Below are positions 48,868 to 61,031 of a stretch of DNA of 64,000 bases, piece after piece; the first letter of the stretch is position 1; each line of letters begins with the position of its first letter. Under the pieces are notes generated by a model, which did no database searches, had not been told where the DNA came from, and saw nothing but the letters and a program-made list of their open reading frames with translations. This stretch comes from Coptis chinensis (taxonomy: Eukaryota; Streptophyta; Magnoliopsida; Ranunculales; Ranunculaceae), in NCBI GenBank assembly GCA_015680905.1, contig CM027378.1:77281501-77345500 (forward strand), read 5' to 3'. The translations under genes and the position numbers were made by a program.

Positions 48868-49365
48868 ACAAGCCTAAGGCCAATATAAAACAAACCACTA
48901 TCAATAGTCAAACAACCTTGATATGCTAGAATAAATTCTCTAATAGGAGAGGCGAGGAGTGGAAGAAGGAGTACCTGAATGCCTCCTTGCTACACGTTTG
49001 AATAACGTCTTGTACACGCTATCACAGTGTATTCACAAAGTTGAAAACACTGAAAAACTTGAACGAAGAAAGTTGGAAACTAACCTATGAAAATCGGGCT
49101 AATTCAGAAGTGGGCGCGGGTGCACTTGGAACTAGGTGTAGACGGGCGCGGGCACACTCTTGCCTGAACCAATGTCTAGTGTTTTTAGGGCGTGCGTGCT
49201 TCCGAGATAGCCTACTATGGGCGCGGGAGCGCTCCGTGTAGAATTTTGAAAAAAAAAGATTTCTGAACCAAATAAACACAGTCAGAACCAAACAAGGGTG
49301 GGTGGGTTTAATGGGGTTTTGGTAGGGATGAAAATACTAAAGGAAACGAAATTAAATAGAACTAA
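48868..49365. other. Element B leader
   Basis: Non-coding 5' leader of element B between the primer site and gag. It shares GGTGGGTGGG and the stretch near GTCTTGTACACGC with element A's leader. Short frames here (49041-49291) are on opposite strands and not conserved. Confidence 0.7.
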
Positions 49366-50722
49366 GATGGCAGCGGCGCCATTTGATAATGTGTAAAACT
49401 AATAGTTTTACCTACTCTTAATTATTTATGCTAGGAATAAGTAAAACTAAAGCTAGTTTATTGCTATACTATCAAAGTTATCTACTCTCGTTTATCGGGA
49501 AATATGTGAAGTAGAGAATTCGTTTCACTCCTAGTCCTTTAAACGTAAGTTTCTGCTAGTTTAATCGATCTTAACAAAACGAATGAGAGTAATGAATTGA
49601 AATTATACTAATATGACAACTTAACTTAAATAAGATGTATTAACTTATACTATGATAATTGAATATTAAAATGTGAATATGGAGAAGGGATTAGGAGAAT
49701 TTGAATCCACTTGATGTACTCCTAATATGCTAGTGTAGATTATTGTAATCCTAATCAAATAAGATTAAGTGTTTGATCCCTAATTACTCATGACAATCTC
49801 TGCCAATTAATAATTAGCATGTGAGAAAGTCTAACCCATTCTTATGGCGAATCAACTAACCTACTAGAGTGAAACTTTTAAAAGGCAATAATCTTAACAA
49901 ACACATCAAGTCTTCATCAAGCTTCATCAAACCCATCTAATGGAGGTTTAGCTAGAAGTCATTAGACTATCATAAACATATAAATAAGAAGAAGACATAA
50001 TGAAGAACAAACTTGGATTTTATTAATCTAATAATGAAGAACAAATAACTAACTTAAGTTTTAAACTAATACTAAGTCTAAGTTCTAACTATCTATCTCT
50101 AATTAATTATATCTATCGAAGTCTAAGTATATCTATGTATCTTGAAAGTTATGCCTTAGTTCTCTTTATATAAGAGAGGGCTAGGTTTACAATTTCGTGC
50201 ATGAGTTTTGGAGCCATGCTTTGGGCCTTTAAATCAAGCTCAAACCCTAATTACACATGTCTAAAAAGGGTTTTTCTGCTAAAAATTACTGCAATAGCCT
50301 TTTCATCCAATTTTGCTCCTATGATTGAGTCAAGATCTAGACCGTTAGAAAGCTCTTTCCGCGCTGGTCGTTTTGACATATAATAGGCCCAATTCAGAGG
50401 TCTGAGTCCAATGATACGACCTGTAGAAGTTCTATTGACTTTTTTACTCTATTTTTGCCCGCGTTGACTTTGACTTTCAGCTTTGACCGGGCTTTATAAA
50501 GACTTTTTCTCCTTGAATCTCGGCATTTAAGCATAGAACTTTTTAGCAACCAACCTTTGCTCCTTTATCTAGCAAAAGTGATATGTTTCTTTACATATTT
50601 GACTCTAATGCCTGAAATACATAAACGCACATAAACAGTACTAACTCTTATTTATTATACACATAATTGGTCTAAATATAATGATATTAAGGGGTTAAAA
50701 CTACAGTTTTGGGCTCTTATCA
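49366..50722 (-). repeat. Element B 5' LTR with primer-binding site
   Basis: The LTR is 49384-50722. The primer site (minus AATGGCGCCGCTGCCATC) is at 49366-49383. Plus-strand TTTATATA near 50165 is the minus-strand TATA box of the element promoter. High similarity to 34100-35426. Confidence 0.93.
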
Positions 50723-50727
50723 TAGCC

Positions 50728-50989
50728 TTTGAGCCCGAGTGAGCGTCTTGCTCTTAGAGAGCGTCCTCCACTGGGTCGGTCCTAGCGTTGTAGGTTTCCA
50801 CTAGTGAGAAGTGTTAAGGCTATCTAGCCTATGAGCTCGAGTGAGCGTCTTGCTCGTAAATAGCGTTCTCCATGTCAGAGTGTTCTACTGAGAGAGGACT
50901 TTAGCACGTGTTTGGCACATGTGGGGAGGCGAAACATTTGTGAGCAGAAATAGTAAGAAGCATGCAGTGAAATGATTTGACTGCAGCTT
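50728..50989. other. Tat element repeats and rejoined 3' sequence
   Basis: Continuation of the tandem-repeat unit interrupted at 21355 (AGCGTTGTAGGTTTCCACTAG, then CTATGAGCTCGAGTGAGCG). At about 50885 it joins sequence resembling the bases next to the Tat polypurine tract (GAGAGAGAACGGTAGCACATG at 17560). This marks the start of a second, shortened copy of the Tat 3' region. Confidence 0.7.
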
Positions 50990-51590
50990 CGGGTCGGCAC
51001 CTATAGCTAATTGTCTCTTGGAAGGGATTATCTTGGAAGGTGATAAGGGAGAGCTGGAAGGCCAAGATTTGGACAAGACTTTGGAGACCATGGATATGGC
51101 TTGCTGTTTGGTAAGCTTTTAATCTTCTCTAGTCCCTTTTTGTCTTATTAGCGATAGTAACATTGATGTTTCTATTTGTAGTTTCTTGCTGGGTATCAGA
51201 AATTGAAGCACACGACCTAATTTATAGAGGCTGAGGAGAATGATGTGGACAAGGTAAATAAAGAACTGTTGAGCTTGCAAATCGCTCGAGAAGCTGACAA
51301 GAAGGAACTGGAAGATTTGAGGAAAATAAATCAGAACGCTGTATCTGGGAGGTCGTCGATGGCTAGTTCGATGCATGTCTTGTAGGAAAGACTGGGTGCA
51401 GTAACTGAGTACGCCAAACACTGCAAGTCGGTTGCACGAGAGGCTAAGCGGGCATATGACCGAGTGTGCCAAGATTATGCGTTGCTGGAGGTGACGTACT
51501 TTCAATTGAATGAAGAACGTGAGCATGGGGCTCTAGGTACAAGTGTGTTTGTCATACCTGGAGATGCTAGTAATGCTCGTTTTTACGATC
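50990..51590 (+). pseudogene. Second, shortened copy of the Tat antisense ORF (coiled-coil end)
   Basis: An exon piece (about 50990-51110) reads PIANCLLEGIILEGDKGELE and aligns with the PIVGYLLESIVMDGD segment of the first copy. A GT-AG intron follows at 51111-51181, in the same position as 20240-20325. The last exon continues LAGYQKLKH, a stop, then EENDVDKVNKELLSLQIARE, TEYAKHCKSVAREAKRAYDR and TSVFVIPGDASNAR, matching YAKRCKEVAQEANDAYHS and TPVLDVPGDACVV of the first copy. Divergence is large, so the duplication is old or came from two different elements. N-terminal exons are missing. Confidence 0.8.
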
Positions 51591-52129
51591 TTGTCGTCCT
51601 CGCCGAGCGAAAATGACGTGCGATGATAAGCATGTTACTCCTGGTGCTTGACCATTGCTTCTGGATTTCTTCTTCTTTGTGTAAATTGTGAGGCTTTGAA
51701 TATTTCTCTCTAATTTTAGATTTGTAAGTGGTTGTAAAATAATATAACTGGTTTCCTGGGCTTGCCTGGGCAGTTCACTTTTGAAATGGTTGGGGTGTGG
51801 CCTAGATACATTAAGAGTTGATACCCTAGGGAAACCTGGGGAGTTCGTGTTATTGATAATGTAGCGAACTGGTGTCCACATAAGTGGTCGTTCGGCTATT
51901 TTGAAGAACTGGTTTCCTGAGTGTGTTCAAGCAGTTCGTTTGTTTTGCACGTTATGGAGCGCATGATGTTTACTTTCATCTGAATTCTTGTTGCATGTTG
52001 TTTTGATATCCCAGTAGGTAGTTGACCTAGAGATGTATGTCCCATTGTCTAGGAAGACTTAGGATTCTTGTGAAGTACTGGAGTTCGATTCGAGGGGTAT
52101 TTTGGGTTCTGTACTCGTTGAACTCGGGT
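51591..52129. other. Tat element 3' untranslated region, second copy
   Basis: Contains the same GGTTTCCTGGGCTTGCCTGG-type repeats as 20940-21240, in the same order. No gene recognised. Confidence 0.7.
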
Positions 52130-52640
52130 GAACTCGAGTGGGCGTGTCGCTCTAAGATAATGTTCATCACTGAGTTGAGCCTAGCGTTGTAGGTCTTCAA
52201 CTAGTAGGAAATGCAAAGGCTATGTAGCCCGCTAGCTCAAGTGAGTGTGTTATCTTAAGTAAACGTGTTGCTCTCAGAGAGCGTTCTCACTGAGTTGAGC
52301 CCAGGGTTGTAGGACTTCAACTAGTAAGAAATTCGAATGCTATATAGCATGCTAACTCGAGTGAGCGTGTTAGCTTAAGAAAGTATATTGCTTCCGGAGA
52401 GCGTTCTCGCTGAGTTGAGCCTAGAGTTGTAGGCCTTCAACTAGTAAGAAATGTTTAGGCTATGGAGCCTATGAGCTTGAGTGAGTGTGTTAGCTTAAGA
52501 AAGCGTATTGCTCTCGGAGAGCATTCTTGCTGAGTTGAGCCTAGAGTTGTAGGTCTTCAACTAGTAAGAAATGTAGAGGCTATGGAGCCTGTGAGCTCGA
52601 GTGAGTGTGTTTAGTGGAGGACGTATGAGCTCTTTGGGAA
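52130..52640 (+). repeat. About 120-bp tandem repeat array of the Tat 3' region
   Basis: Four to five units, each with GAGTTGAGCCTAGAGTTGTAG, CTTCAACTAGTAAGAAATG, AGGCTATGNAGCCT and GAGTGAGTGTGTTAGCTTAAG, begin near 52165, 52288, 52410 and 52530. Later units are the most alike, suggesting local expansion. 3' regions of Tat/Ogre elements are known for such arrays, which can seed satellite DNA. Confidence 0.88.
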
Positions 52641-52794
52641 CGTTTTAGTTCGTATCTGCATTTTGGGACGCAGAACGTTTGAGCTCTAGGAGAGATTGAT
52701 ATGCATTAATGCAAACATGAACTATTTGTATAGTGTAAATAGTATGAAGTCGTGCAACTGGATATTTTATTGAAAAAATTTCTTTAATAAGAAA

Positions 52795-53770
52795 GTATTC
52801 TAAGGACGTGGTAATAATTGGCCTTCTTGGGTCTTGATCCAATATGTTCCGTTGCCAACGACTCGTTCGACTATGTAGGGTCCTTCCCATGTTGGTGCGA
52901 GTTTGGAATCATCTTTAGTGTTTTTCAAGACTAGGTCGCCAGGTTGGAAACTTCGAGGGTTGACTTGCTTATTGTACGTCTTCCTCAAAGTTTGCTAGTA
53001 GGATGCCATTCGAATGGCTGCTAGGTCTCGGCGTTCTTCCAGTAGGTCGACTTCTCTTGCAAGAATGGCATCGTTCTGACCAATTTCAGCGATCTCTGAG
53101 AGGGTCGTTGTAACTGTCAACTCAGAAGGAATGACGACCTCAGTATTGTAGCATAGTGAGAATGGTGACTCGCCGGTGCTAGAATGAGTTGTCATTCTGT
53201 AGGCCCATAGAATATTTTCGAGCTGCATTAGCCATTGGCTTTTGTTCTTTTGCAATCTTTTTCTTCAGGTTCTCTAAAATTGCCTTGTTACTGGCTTCTG
53301 CTTGACTATTGCTTTATGCGTACTGCGGGGTGGAAAATGCATGAACGATCTTCCACTTAGCCAAGAACTCCTTGACTATTTTGCCCTTGAACTAGATGAT
53401 GTTTGTCTAGATGAAGCTTTTGACATTAGCTTCTTTGACGTGAGCCAAGGGGATCGCTTCCACCCATTTGGTGAGGTAATCGGTTGCCGCTAGGACAAAC
53501 CAGAAGCCAGTGCTTTTCTGTGGGATGAATGGACCCATGATATCCAAGCCCCACATGTGGAATGGCCAAGGGCTGGCAATGTTGATGAGTTCTCGAGCTG
53601 GCTTGATGATATTGTGGCCAAATGTTTAGCACTTGATGCATTTGAGTACATACTTTTTTGCATCGATCTGCATTCTTGGCCAGAAATAGCCTTGTGAGAT
53701 CGCTTTGTGAGCCAAAGAGCGGCCTCCTGCGTGATTGCCGCATTCTCTCTCATGGATCTCTGCGAAAATC
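52795..53770 (-). pseudogene. Tat element integrase, broken
   Basis: Minus strand: zinc-finger region (HKAISQGYFWP, KYVLKCIKC), then PWPFHMWGLDIMGPFIPQ with the first catalytic Asp. The central part around 53280-53470 is frameshifted. The C-terminal part reads WAYRMTTHSSTGESPFSLCY, LLEERRDLAAIRMASY, KTYNKQVNPRSFQPGDLVL and TWEGPYIVERVVGNGTYWI. It ends near the tandem-repeat array. Several stops, including one near 52990. Confidence 0.85.
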
Positions 53771-54026
53771 GTTTGACTTTGTTATGGGCTTATGTACCTC
53801 AGATGAGGTCCTCCGATAGACTTTTTGAACAGTTTGTCATTTACTAGGCAGTAGCGACCTGACTAGTAGTGAACTTGTCTGGCCTTGAGTCAATCTTCTG
53901 GTGCTTTGCCTAGTTTGACATTGTCTATGATAGGTTGCATCCATGTTTGGCTCATCTGAGTTTTGAAGAGTGGGCATAGGTCATTGATTTTCAAGACGTG
54001 ATCATTTTGGTAAGCGGGTTTATCGA

Positions 54027-55832
54027 TTACTTCGATGAGTAGCTTCCTAAGTTCCTAGGGTCACAGTTAGGTGTTTGGGTCGCTAGGTACGCCAAGCTGT
54101 CTGCGTGGCAATTCTCTTCCTGTAGAAAATGGTGTATGGTGACTTTCTTAAAAGAAGGCAGTATTTGATTCACAATTTGAAGATATTTAGAAAGGTTACC
54201 TTCATTGGTGGTGTACTCATTGGCAACCTGGCGAACGACCAGTTGTGAATCGCTAAAGACCTTCAACTCCTGGACATCGAGGTCTAACGCTGTGTGAATC
54301 CCCATAATCAGGGCTTCATATTCAACTTCATTGTTCAAGGTCACGAAATCAATGTGAACTGATTTTTCCACTATGTTGCCATCTAGTGACACTAGGACTA
54401 CACCCACTCCGCTGCCACCTGGGTTGCTTGCTCTATCTATGAAAAGTGACCATACAGATGCATCCTGTTGTTTAGAGGTCGGGATGTCGACCAGTGGTTC
54501 CCAGTTGAGATCGTCGACTGGAAAATCGGCTAAGAAATCCGCAACGACCTATCCCTTCTGTGAGGTTCTCGGGGTGAACTCTATGTGGTGTTCCCCAATT
54601 TTTTCTGCCCATATTGCCATGTGAGTTGTCTTGTTGGCTTTGAGAAGATCTTTTTCATCGGTAGATCAGTCAGAACTTTGATTGGATGCGCCTGGAAGTA
54701 TGGCTTGAACTTTCTTGCGGAATAAAGTAGTGTTTGTACTGCCTTTTCAATTGTGGAATAGTTCTTTTCAGTTAGTAATAGCGACTTGATAGTGAAGTAG
54801 ATCGGCTTTTCAGCATTCTATTCCTCTTTGAAAAAAATCGAACTAATGGTGAAGTCAGAGACGGCCAAGTATAGCCCTAGTGTCTCTCCATCAATTGGTT
54901 TTACTAGTACGGGTGGTGTTGTGAGGTAGTCTTTGAGAGTGGAGAATGCCTGGTGGCATTGCTCATTCCATGAGAACTGTTCACCCTTTTTGAGAATCTG
55001 TAGGAAGGGTCAGCTATTTGTCAGATGCTCTCGATATGAATCGGTTTAGAGCTACCACCGTCCCAGGCAATTTTTGTATCTGCTTCTTTGTTTTTAGATT
55101 TGGCATATCCAAGAATGCTCGAATCTGATTTGGGTTTGCTTCTATCCCTCGTTGAGATACCTGATATCCAAGAAATTTCCTGGAGGAAGCTCAGAAAAGA
55201 CATTTCTCGGGGTTGAGCTTCATCTGAGTTCGCCTCAGTATGGAGAATGCTTGTTCGAAATGTCCTAAGTGATCTCCAGCTTTCTTGCTTTTTACCACCA
55301 TGTCGTCTATGTATATCTCCATGGTATCCCCTAACATGTCTTGGAACATACCGGTGACCAATCATTGGTAGGTCGCTCCAGCGTTCTTTAGGCCGAATGG
55401 GAGGCCGTTGTAACAGTAGATGCCTTGCTCTGTTACGAATGAGGTTTTCTCTTGGTCCTCTTCTGCCAGTGGGATCTAGTTGTAGCCACTATAGGCGTTT
55501 ATGAATGACAAGAGCTTGTGGCTAGCGGTTTGGTCCAAGAGTTGGTCTATTCTTGGTAAGGGGAAGCCATCCTTAGGGGTTTCTTGGATGACATTGGTGA
55601 AGTCGACACATAGGCGAACTGTGACGTTCTTTTTTGGGACTACTATAATGTTAGCAATCCACTCGAGGTATTCTAGTTTTCTAATGAAGCTTATTTTTTT
55701 AAGATTGTCGATCTCGTCGTTTATTGCTTTATTGAACCTAAGAGATAGTTTCCTAGGTCGTTGGCGAACTGGTTTAGCATTTGGGTTAACATTTAATTTA
55801 TGGCATGCAATATTGGGGTCAATTCCAGGCAT
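54027..55832 (-). pseudogene. Tat element RT, RNase H and archaeal-type RNase H, broken
   Basis: RT: NPNAKPVRQRPRKLSLRFNK, YLEWIANIIVVPKKN, RLCVDFTNV and the catalytic YIDDMVVKSK (about 55290-55325). The classical RNase H region (54950-54640) is badly shifted. The second RNase H (54407-54027) reads MGVVLVSLDGNIVEKSVHID, NNEVEYEALIMGIHTALDLD, VFSDSQLVVRQVANEYTTNE and EENCHADSLAYLATQ. Possession of this extra archaeal-like RNase H between the normal RNase H and integrase is the hallmark of the Tat/Ogre lineage. Confidence 0.88.
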
Positions 55833-55879
55833 ATCGATGTACGACCAAGCAAAAATATCTTTATTTAATGATAAAAAGC

Positions 55880-58130
55880 TTAGAAGTTATGCCTTGAGAG
55901 TAGGATCAAGGTTAGCTCCTACATAAACGAACTTATCCTCAATTCCTAGGTTGACCTTTTTCTTTAGCTTGGTCTGAGCAGCCGCCTCAATGGGCTGAGC
56001 GACCTCTGGGGTCTTAGTCTCTAGAGGTGTCTCCTTAACCGGAAGGGGTGGGGTGACTTCTGAGGTATGAGCTTCTAGAGGGGCATTTTGGACTGAGCCC
56101 CAAGTGTTCTCCTTTGTCAGTTCGCTTAGTGATGAAGTCTTCTGCCAGCTTGGCTTTAGCGATCTCTCCCTTGTTTTTGAGTGAAGCCCCAGTAGGCTTG
56201 TTGACTGAGAGGATCTTGTTGCAATTATGACATCGAGCTGGTTGCTTCTGAGCTCCAACATGCCTCTGTGGCCAGGGAATCGTAAAACCTGGTGGAGTGT
56301 TGATGGAACTGCTTGCATCTTGTGGATCCAACGTTGTCATTAAATAGTAGTATATGACGAGTTGACATCCAGAACTCTAAAATGCGTGTTGATGCTGACC
56401 TTGTCTTCGTGCGACCCAACTGAGACAGGTAGAATGATGTATCCTATTGGGTCGGCTCGTGATCCATTGAAGCCATAGAGGGGGGCTATATATTGGATCG
56501 ATCATGACTGACCTGGGCATGTTTATCTCCTTCAAAGTTTGGTAGAACAAGATGTCATACAAACTGCCTGGGTCGATCAGGACGCGCATGACAATCCAGT
56601 CGCTGATCTTGATGTGGACCACTAGAGCTTCATTGTGTGGGAGACACACCTTGTTGAGATCGGCCTCAGTAAAAGTGATGTCTCCTGAGTTGCGGGCCAT
56701 TGCGTGTGGGGCAAAAGCCACTTGAGAGGAGAATTGGTAGACCTCATGCAGAGCGCCTACTCGTCTCCTTTTCTCCCTAGAGGACGCGACAGAGTCGTCT
56801 AGGAATGTGATCATGTTGATTGTTCTGTGATTCTCCCTGTCAGAGGAGTGCTGGCGGCGTTCATGGCGAGAACGCTCGTTAGAGCGTCCTTTAGAGTGTG
56901 AACGAGGTCGTTGGTGGTGGCGCAGGGGAGATCGACTTCGCTTGCTGTGAGCCATGAGCTTATGGCGTAGGTCGCCATCGGCTATATCAATATAGTGCTT
57001 GATATGGCCTGCCTCAATGAGGTTTTGGAGGTAGTGCTTAAGTCCGTGGCAGTCGTTGGTCTCATAGCACTTTGCTTTGTGGAAAGCGCAGTATGGCTTT
57101 CCTGGTGTGTCTTCTGGCCGCTTTACCTCAGGTTGGTAATAGGTCGATGATTTTATTTTCTCTAGTATGTAGCTTGGAGATCTTGTCAGCACAGCGAACT
57201 CGCACTTCGTGTGTGTCCTGGTACCATACTTCTGTCCCTAAGGTCTGGGTCATTTGTTTAAGGATGGGGCAGCGTCTGAGATTGTTGCGACTTCCTCTTG
57301 TTCACCATCGTTATCTAAAGCATCCTGTAGCTTGATATATTTCTACACGTGAGTGTACAAGTCTTCCAATTTTTTAGGGCACTCCTTCATGAGTGACCTG
57401 TATAGCCAGGTGCTTTTCCGGATTGCCTTGGTGAATGCCAAGGTTACAAAGGACTCTTGGAGGTCGCTTTCTATGGACAGCAGGTCTGTCTTGAATCACC
57501 CTAAGAAGGAGCAAATTGACTCATCTTTTTTCTGTGACAGCATGATGAGTGAGTCTACATCGGTTTTCTTACATCTGTTATGGACGTAATGGTTGGCGAA
57601 CTGATCAGTTAGCTTTTCAAAGCTATCGACGGAGTTCGCGCGGTTCCAGCGAGTAGAACCAATCGAGAGCTCCTTCTTTCAGACTTGCAGGAAATAGGCG
57701 GCACTGCAAGTAGTCAAACTCTTGCGCACTATAGAGTGCGAGGCTCTAGATGTAGTGAGCTACGTGTTGACCGGGACACGAACTTCCATCATACATCGTG
57801 AAGCACGGCTGTATGAAATCGTGTGGGGAGGGTTTACTGAGTATCTTCGGTGTGAATGGGGATGCTCGATAGGTTTTCAGCATCTTCTGGACGATCTGAG
57901 TGGCGTCCTTCTTCACAGCACTATGGTCAATTCACTGGGACAGCTCGTTGATTTGCTGATTCACTTCGTTAATGCCGTCTTCAGCTGTGACTCCATTGGG
58001 GTTCTGGGCTGCCACCTGATTTTTCAGTGCGGCGTTTTCCTATCGTAAGAGGGTGATACTATCGTTAATGGTTCCCATCTGTGCAGTCATGACCTTCATT
58101 TGTTCCTGGAGGCTTTCCATGCTTCGTGGG
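55880..58130 (-). pseudogene. Tat element gag and protease, broken
   Basis: Reading left from about 58130: MESLQEQMKVMTAQMGTIND (coiled coil), PHDFIQPCFTMYDGSSCPGQ, the gag core (DWFYSLEP, FVTLAFTKAIRKSTWLY), PYCAFHKAKCYETNDCHGLK (zinc-binding motif typical of Tat gag) and an Arg/Ser-rich stretch near 56900. Protease follows, with VHIKISDWIVMRVLIDPGSLYD-type residues near 56570, where the active-site triad reads DPG instead of DTG. The frame breaks near 56377. The stretch to 55880 is a hydrophilic linker in shifted frames. Many stops. Confidence 0.85.
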
Positions 58131-58204
58131 CTTGAAAATTGGCGATTCTATGAAGATGGTTGGAAGAAATGGAAATTTTGAGTAGATGAATTTTCAAGTA
58201 ATTC

Positions 58205-58792
58205 GATCCACAGATGGTGCCAATGTAAATGATGTTTTTGGTTCTCCTTACAAATGTAGGCTTGATCAAGGGATTAGGATGATTGGATTGAATTGACTGA
58301 GTTCGTATGGACGAACTGCCTACGTATCAAGTTCTTTCTCTGGGGAGACTTGAATCAGGTCAGACGTAGTTCCTCATCCTCTTTATATAGGCAAAGGGTT
58401 CACGCCTCCGGCTCTTGCGCATCAGGTCAGATCCAGGTCTTCCGGTCACTCGTGCACCGTGATGACGAGTTAAGGACATTTATTTTGAAATGTGCCTGAA
58501 GCCACGGTATTGATGATGATAATTAAGACTTATGTTATTGACCATTTGAGGAGAGTGAGAGTTTGGGAGGTCGCTGCGGGATGAGGTCGTTCATGTGTAG
58601 TGAGTCACTAAGAAGCGAGCTTGTGTGACGAAGACTTCAAGTCAGTTGGCGATTGGCCAACCAGATCGCTTGCCGTAGTCGAGTCGCTATGAAGTCAGCT
58701 ATGAGGACGAGGATCGTAGGTCGGTTGATGAAGATGTTTATGTTGGACACGTGCTTGATATTCTTTGGATGTGAATATTATTTCATCACACA
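58205..58792 (-). repeat. Tat element 5' LTR with primer-binding site
   Basis: The LTR is 58224-58792. Minus-strand TTGGCACCATCTGTGGATC (58205-58223) is the primer-binding site, a variant of the TGGCGCCGTCTGTGG type seen in Tat elements. A TATA box (plus-strand TTTATATA) is near 58382. Similarity to the left LTR continues to 58820, beyond the expected LTR end, through a copy of the polypurine-tract region. Confidence 0.85.
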
Positions 58793-59037
58793 GCCCTATC
58801 TCAGTAGGTCGTTATAGCTGGAAGTTATGACATTTGAAATCAAGATTTAGCAATTTATCTCTTGCAGTGGGATATTGTTGTTGCAGTAGTCCTTGAATCT
58901 TCAAAATACCTCCTTGGGTTTATCTAAGATAGGCTACATTTGTCAGTAGCTTGTTCCAAATAGTTTTAGGAACCATCTTCATGTTCTGTATTATTTGAGT
59001 TGTGTCAGGAACCATCCATATACTCTTATTTGTCTTA
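58793..59037. other. Flank between the Tat LTR and the Harbinger element
   Basis: The first 28 bases copy the Tat polypurine-tract region. The remainder (58821-59037) is unassigned. It ends in TTA, the expected 3-bp PIF/Harbinger target site. Confidence 0.6.
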
Positions 59038-59921
59038 GGGGTTGTTTGTTTTTTCAAGTTTCAGCAATAAGAGGCGCTCAAAGTTGTTTGTTTTTCTTGG
59101 TACTCTTTAGCGTTCAGCGGCAACTGACTCTTCAGCATTCCGTGGTCTCTCTCCTCTTTAACGTTGAAACAAAAAACGTGAAAGACTCCATTCCTCTCTT
59201 GCCCCTCATTAGCCGCTCTCCCTTCTCTCCATCAGGTATGTTTAAGAACACAAATCTTCAATTTCTTGTTCAATTTCCAGTGAAAATTGAATGTTTTTTC
59301 TCAATTAAATTCTTTTTTTTGCAGATCCTTCTCATCATCACTTCTATTGTTTTCAAGCAACAATCTTTAGGTTTGTTCTCTCTTTATTGTTATATGTATA
59401 CTTTTTGTTATTAATTGTATGTCTTCTGAATGAATCGATGAATGGGCATGAACTTTTATTTTCTGAGCCTTTCAATTCGTTGCATTTCCTTTTATGGTAA
59501 TGAATATCATACTATTCTCATATACCTTCACATCTAAGTCGTGTCTTTCTTTTAGGATTATAATTCAATTTTCTATTCTTTTGGTTGATTCTCTACAAAC
59601 CTTATTGAATTATCTTGTGAAGTTAATTTTTTGTTCTTCTAGTTGATTCTCTGCAAACCTTATTGAATTATCATGTTCTGGTTCAAGCAAGATGATGATT
59701 ATAATGTACTGGGTCCATGCATAATTTCTTAGCATGTCTTAAGAGTTAAAACTTAACAAATGGACTATAAAATATGCAATGAGAATTATAGATTTTTCCC
59801 CGAGTGACTAACTGACTATGTTGTGTGCCTGTAGTGATATTTGTATATATACTTTTCTTTGCATACCATTGCTTTGTTTGTGTACAATTCCTTAATTGAT
59901 TCCTATTGGGTGACTTTAGGC

Positions 59922-61031
59922 ATGGGTCCTTGGAAGGAGAAGTTAACTCCACGGGTTAAGGGAAAGAACAAGGCAACTCCGGATGTGGTTGAGAAATCCG
60001 CTCAAACTACTCCTAGGATAAAGACCGATGATGCGTGGAAAAAATGTTTCATTGAAATGTGTTTAGAAGAGGTTAATAATTATGGCTATAGTGGAACTTC
60101 ACTCAAATCAGAGTCATAGACTAGGATTAATGAAAAAATGAGCAAGGCCTACGATGTTGCATACATACAAAGGCAACTCAAGAACCAATGGGACTACCTC
60201 CGAAAACAATATCAAACATGGAGAGTTCTATCAAATAGGACGAGACACTGTGTCGATTTTGTTGGAGGGGTTTTAGATTTTCCAGATGATATTTGGGATG
60301 ATATAATCAAGATAGAAATTAACAACTTTTTATTTTATACGAGTTATTAGTATACAACTATTTTGTTAGTTGTTTAACCTCATTTTTTTTTTCTTTTTTG
60401 CTATCTATTGTTACAAACAGAAGTATCCTTTGGCGAGCCATTTTAGGAATGCTCTGTTGGCAAATAGCGAGTTGCTCAAATTTTTATTTGAACCCACTGT
60501 ATCTTGTGGTGATGAAGGGTTTAACCACAAACATCCAATTCCTGTGGTGACTCCCCATAACGTTCATACTACAGAGGTTGAGAATGTTGATAGTGCTAGC
60601 GAGGATAACCAAATTCATGGAGCTGATTATCATGACTATCACTTCCCAAATGCACCTACTGTGAGGAGCACAACCCTTATATATCACAAGATGATCATTC
60701 TTCCCATGTTCCAAGTGATAATGTACCTACTATTTGTGCACATAGTGGTACTACACTTGCACCACCTAAACAAACACAAGTTCCAACTACTTCACGAGCA
60801 AAGAGTGATGCTGGAAGCTCAAAGCAAAAACGTAAAAGAGATTCTCCTGAACCAGATCCTCTTGTGAAGAGTATTGGAGAGCTTGTAGAGATGGTGAAGA
60901 CTCAAACCATGGGAGATAGAAAACTTGTGGATGAAGGTGTTTTGCAGGTGGAGGAGTTACGCCTCTTGGATTTGTTGGATTATACTCTCTACCTTAACTC
61001 ATTGGAAACTCTCTCTTCATCCTTCTCATAA
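59922..61031 (+). pseudogene. Harbinger ORF1, MYB/SANT-like DNA-binding protein
   Basis: ORF1 proteins of PIF/Harbinger elements bind the termini and help import transposase into the nucleus. The frame begins at ATG 59922 (MGPWKEKLTPRVKGKNKAT). The Myb_DNA-bind_3-type domain reads DAWKKCFIEMCLEEVNNYGY, a TAG at 60117, then RQLKNQWDYLRKQYQTWRVL and DFPDDIWDDIIK. A probable intron ends at the acceptor TTACAAACAG (60420). The following exon reads KYPLASHFRNALLANSELLK, completing the domain. A Lys-rich stretch (SKQKRKRDSPEPDPLVKSIG, about 60820) could be a nuclear localisation signal. The donor site of the intron is not clear. Confidence 0.82.

Noticed and set aside
58796..58800. CTATC matching the bases before the left Tat LTR, as a target duplication of the Tat element.
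   Set aside because: The bases lie within sequence that is homologous to the internal polypurine-tract region, so the match may be accidental; the outer boundary is unresolved.
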